The notes under the pieces are model-generated. The model saw only the letters and a program-made list of their open reading frames with translations. It was not told the origin of the DNA and did no database searches. DNA of 64,000 nt from Artocarpus heterophyllus. Its lineage: Eukaryota > Streptophyta > Magnoliopsida > Rosales > Moraceae. The DNA lies in NCBI GenBank assembly GCA_025403435.1, contig CM046344.1, forward strand, positions 20,441,652 to 20,505,651, in the 5' to 3' direction. The translations under genes were made by a program, and so were the position numbers. This document shows, piece by piece, positions 60,112-64,000 of this stretch (the first letter of the stretch is position 1; every line of letters begins with the position of its first letter).

Positions 60112-61095
60112 AGAGACATTTTTATCAATAAAGAATTTATTTATTATTTATATACCAAATCTTGTCCTCTTTACGTTCCTATTTATTGAATGTATGTTGA
60201 GCAAACAATAGTCGAAGACTGTCGATCTAAACCTTTAAGAATAAGGCATATGATGGACAGGTTACGCGAAAGACACAATTCTTAGGGTGTCGGTCTAAAT
60301 CATAAGATCCACAATCGAGCGAACAAAGCTGGGTGCTTTATTCATGTAAAGATTGTTATGTTGCCTATATCCTTAGTGGGAGATAGTTTGTATTGACCAG
60401 CGGAGGTGGACTCCGCAAATAGAAACATTGATACATTGTTATAGGTGACGATGTGTTAGATCGGGACATAAAGTGAATTGATTTGGATTAACAATTCTGT
60501 CTCGGCAAATCGATTCACTTTAGATAATCACTTGTATTATATCTTAAATCCTGAGATGAATAGTGGGCATGTTATCTTTACTTATGTATTTTTTTGTATC
60601 AAAGGGTGACATCCACATTTTAATTGTGGTACACATACCGGTACGTTGGAGGCATGACTCTTGATAGCGTAGCTTTGTTATTCATAGATATGGAATCCAT
60701 AGCTCCTCTTTAGGAGTAGTAATATCCTCTTATATGTGTTATTCTGTAATTAAAAAACTGAAACGCTTAACCAATTGGATACATAGGTGTAACCAAATGG
60801 TATACTATCTTTGGATGGTAAGTTTTTCGATGGTGAGATAATGAAACGTAAGATAAAAATAATCGGGAAGGTAAGATAGAACTTGTCTTTAAGCCAATTA
60901 TGGATAATACTATGAGAATACGATACATTATGATATGTCAGGGAGACTTAGCTACACTGGCTTCGTAATTCTATATAGTTCGAGAGTGCAGCTCGTAGCT
61001 TTTAATGAAGTAGCGTTGGAGTTGATAATTATGAAATATATATATAGGATATTGGGTTTCATAATTATTCGAAGCTTAAACTATATAGGTCTATT
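60112..61095 (+). mobile_element. Third Copia LTR fragment (5' half)
   Basis: Aligns with the reverse complement of about 5,162-4,185 in the left Copia LTR: GAGACATTTTTATCAATAAAG at the start, then GAATGTATGTTGAGCAAAC, and CTATATAGGTCTATT at the end. Both LTR termini are missing, so it is a truncated fragment with no internal sequence. Confidence 0.85.
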
Positions 61096-61419
61096 ATGGT
61101 ATTAAATAGAAATTATTTAATTTTAATTTTTTTCTACTAATTTCAAATTATTTTAAATAAAATAAAAGTTAAAAAGAAAACATTATTATTTTAAAAAGGA
61201 TTGGAAGTAGTTGTCGTGCAACCATTTCCCCGCAAATATTGACGCACGTTAGTGCATGTAGTATTGTGGAGGATAATGTGGGATACGCTGTAGCTTATCC
61301 CACGGGCTTTAAATGGTCTTTATATTGAATTAAAAATTCCCATTTAATTATATATATAAATACAGGGATGATATGCATAAGATATGAGAAACACATCTCA
61401 AAAAAAAATAAATTATGTC
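61096..61419. other. Spacer, nothing recognised
   Basis: AT-rich sequence between the Copia LTR fragment and the Mutator-like candidate. No open frame or repeat seen. Confidence 0.4.
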
Positions 61420-62763
61420 AGATTTTGCTATTCTATTAGTAAATTATGTCATTACTTTTAAAAATATAAAAATAATAGCATATTCAAATAAATTGTCATT
61501 TTAAAGTAAAGAAAAACCCAAAACTACCCTTAAAAGTCAGATTTTTTTGTCTTTTTTTTTTTTTTTCATTTTCTTCCCATTTCCTCTCACTTCTTCTTTA
61601 TCCTTGCTCAAGTCCTTGGTTTCTTTCACTCCACTCCCTCTCTCAAATCTGGTTTCCTGTCCATCAAGGAACCGTCCGATTTGCAATGGCAGCGGGCATG
61701 GGTGACAGACGATGAATGGCTAGCATTGGGCGACGATTAGAATGATGATGCCTATTGTCGAACCATATCGAATGAACTCATCAAACGATGGCGATGTTTG
61801 ATCAGATTTCGCATCCTAGACGCCGACGTAGAGCCCTCGCATACGACGGTGACGAGTGAAGTCATAAAGCTATCACATTCGATGGTGACAAACAAACTTG
61901 TAGAGCTGTTGCGTTCGTCAAACCGTCAGCGATAGACGAATGCAGAGCCGCTGTGTTCGTGATCTTAGAGCCATCCTATACATCAAGCCATTTGAATAGT
62001 TTGTTAGATCACTAATGTCTTAGCAAAATGCAGTAGGCTGTGATGAAGACAAGCAACAAATGACGGTGGCACGTGGATGGCGACCACCGGAGGGGGTGTT
62101 GGTTAACGGTTTTTGCTCTGATGGTGGTTAACAGTTTTGTTATACATGTTTTTTTTCCCCTTTCCTTTAGGAGAGCGGGAGGGGTTGTGGTATTTATGGT
62201 GATTTATATTGTTCTGGTTGATTTTTTTGGCTATCGGTGACATCGTCGGTGCCTATGATATCTGACAACATCATTAGTAAATTTATATATTTTATATAGA
62301 AATACTTTATTTCTTTGTAAATATAGTATTTTTGGGTAAATATTGTGTTTCCTAGCGACCAACGGTCCAATGAAATCACCTGTGAATTTTTGCATTTACA
62401 CGGTAAATATGGTATTTCCTAGTATATATTGTATTTTTCAGCCGTCGGTGGTCCGGTGAAGTCGCCGATGAATTTCTATATTATACGGTTAATACGGTAT
62501 TTTCCCGTAAATATTGTATTTCTCGACCGCTGGAGATACGACGAAGTCGTCGTAAATTTTTGTATTTATACGGTCAATATACTATTTTATAATAAATAAT
62601 GTATTTTTTGACCGCGACACAGATAGGAGGGTGAGAGGATAAAGTGGTGGGCGTATTTTGATGTTTTGTATTCGCAATTTCTCATAATATGCTATAAATT
62701 ACACTTTTTGAAATTATATGACATTATTTATTAAAGTTCAGCCTAAATATACTATTTTGCTCT
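61420..62763. mobile_element. Candidate Mutator-like element with an internal minisatellite
   Basis: The left end (TAAATTATGTCATTAC ... ATAATAGCATATT, 61,435-61,485) and the reverse complement of the right end (AATAAATAATGTCAT ... ATTTATAGCATATT, from about 62,740) form imperfect inverted repeats of about 75 bp. Inside are a pyrimidine-rich tract and GC-rich sequence with GTCGCC/GACGACG motifs (61,680-62,110), as in the element at 40,424. An 85-bp tandem repeat fills the right part. No target duplication fixed and no transposase. Confidence 0.42.
62341..62622. repeat. 85-bp minisatellite, about 3.3 copies
   Basis: Units start (ATATTGT or ATAATGT) at 62,341, 62,427, 62,512 and 62,597, so the period is 85-86 bp. 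Each contains a GACCG/AGCCG motif, a CGACGAAGTCGTCG-like palindromic centre, an AATTTTTGTATTTATACGGT-like segment and GGTATTTTCC or similar. A more degenerate unit precedes the first. Confidence 0.78.
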
Positions 62764-64000
62764 TTCTTCTTTGTAGTGGCGAGCTAATTATCATCCTTAG
62801 AGTTAAGTAGGCCCAATTCCTCTTATAATGCGTTGTTATGCACTTATACCACTTTCTCACATTAAATTGAAGCATACTAATTTCAAACAACAAAAAGTCA
62901 ATTTTACCTTCTACAACAACAACTCACACCCCATAAAGTTAAAATTAATTGTTGTTATGTTTTTTTGAAACTCGTATGTTTGAAATTTTCTCACAAAAGT
63001 TATAAAATCAACAAACAATACCACACAAAAGTGGGATATTTGTCAAACTAACCCCAACTCTCAAGCTACCATGGACCTGGCGGAAACTACCATATATACC
63101 CCATAATCATGCCAGCAGGCAGTCATATCTTAGCGGCCCAAGCATCTTCAAAATCATAATGAAGTTGGAAAGAAAATTCATGAGGTTACTCTTTCTTATA
63201 TATATGGAGCACGACATTACTCATGAACACAGCGACACACCTCTCTCTCGCATTTCGCATAATATCCAAAACTGCATGATAAAGAAAAGCTTACTGTGGT
63301 TTTTGTCTCTAACATGAAAGTGGAGCAATACTTGAACCTCATCAATTTGGTTATTATCACTATTATTATCACAAAAAAAAAAAATTATATCTTTCGATTC
63401 TCATAGCTTTAGAAAGTTTTCAACTAAAGGAATCATTTGTAGTATACAACATGGAAATATACGTTAATTGACAATTGTTGGGTGAGTTTGGGCAATGAAT
63501 GGTGTGGTTCTATTTGGTTAAGTTTTTGGCCAAAAACAAAAACAAAAACATTTCTTAAAACTCTGCAAATTTGTATGAAAAATGAAAATGAATTATAATC
63601 TTTTTTTTTTTCTTCTTCTTTCTTAGACAAAACTAGAACCCAACACCCACCCCTGACCCCCCAACTCTTCCTCCTCCTCCACCCAACCAGTCCTCTATAG
63701 GCGTCGCCCATCCCTTGCCGGCGACCTCAATGACCCACCCAACACTAGCGTGACGGGAATCTTGTAACATGAAGCTCGTGATAGGAGGGGGCTTGCGACA
63801 AGAATCTCTGCGTAAATCTCAACAGGAAAGGAAGCCCGACATCGAGAGCCCGACATCGAGAGTTAGACTATGCTGGTTGGGGTAAGGCTAGGTTCGTCGG
63901 TGTAGAACTGAACTGGTTTGGGGGGGACGTGGGGGCCTAGGTCCATCGGGGTGGGCCGTTGCTGGCAACTTGGCCTCACCAAAAGACGGAGCAAATGAGG
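62764..64000. other. Right-end spacer, no supported gene
   Basis: CTTATATATATGGAGCACGA at about 63,195-63,214, followed by a CT-rich leader-like stretch, resembles a promoter, but the following ATGs give only very short frames; a gene could have been lost. A short tandem duplication GCCCGACATCGAGA occurs twice at about 63,834-63,861. The 92-codon minus frame at 63,433-63,711 overlaps poly-A/T and has no domain. Confidence 0.4.

Noticed and set aside
1..64000. tRNA, rRNA and endogenous pararetrovirus sequences
   Set aside because: I looked for tRNA B-box-like motifs and for RT boxes (YxDD) in the open frames and saw none; a dedicated scan could still find a weak case.

Overview
The window is nuclear DNA of a flowering plant, most likely a eudicot. 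It is AT-rich and low in gene density, with introns carrying plant GT-AG signals, long poly-A/T and (AT)n tracts, and many decayed LTR retrotransposons. I do not name a species. Gene models were built by reading splice sites and protein motifs from the bases; I had no transcripts or searches.

Layout. 1-5,210: a Copia LTR retrotransposon on the minus strand, running off the left edge, with a 2.0 kb 5' LTR. It lies against an LTR-like remnant (5,211-6,166). 6,167-12,131: a broken Ty3/Gypsy element of Tat/Retand type, with gag-protease on plus, no polymerase, an antisense extra ORF on minus and a probable 3' LTR. 12,132-16,488: AT-rich spacer with local repeats. 16,489-22,647 (minus): a complete 12-exon pectin acetylesterase gene with an antisense solo LTR in intron 2 and one apparent GC-AG intron. 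22,648-29,735: spacer with a MITE-like element. 29,736-30,383 (minus): an intronless SIAMESE-RELATED-type CDK inhibitor. 32,255-37,890 (plus): a second, deleted copy of the Copia family, followed by a 2.36 kb solo LTR (38,054-40,413) and a Mutator-like non-autonomous element. 41,230-47,518: spacer with a MITE-like element. 47,519-48,016: the 3' end of an ALG10 glucosyltransferase gene. 49,000-52,876 (plus): a complete seven-exon WD40 protein gene of the WDR44-like type. 55,360-56,929 (plus): a two-exon gene for the epsilon subunit of mitochondrial ATP synthase. 57,155-62,763: MITE, LTR and Mutator-like remnants, including a third Copia LTR fragment. 62,764-64,000: spacer.

The four intact genes look like unrelated single-copy housekeeping or developmental genes (pectin deacetylation, CDK inhibition, WD40 scaffold, ATP synthase). 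Nothing suggests they work together. Most of the remaining identifiable sequence is retroelement debris. The least expected structure is an array of interrupted palindromes with the core GGC-N2-GCC, repeated about every 22 bp. It occurs in the untranslated leader of both Copia copies, in their LTR, and in the LTR-like DNA just outside the left Copia insertion. No open frame shows a reverse-transcriptase YxDD box, so no element here is complete.
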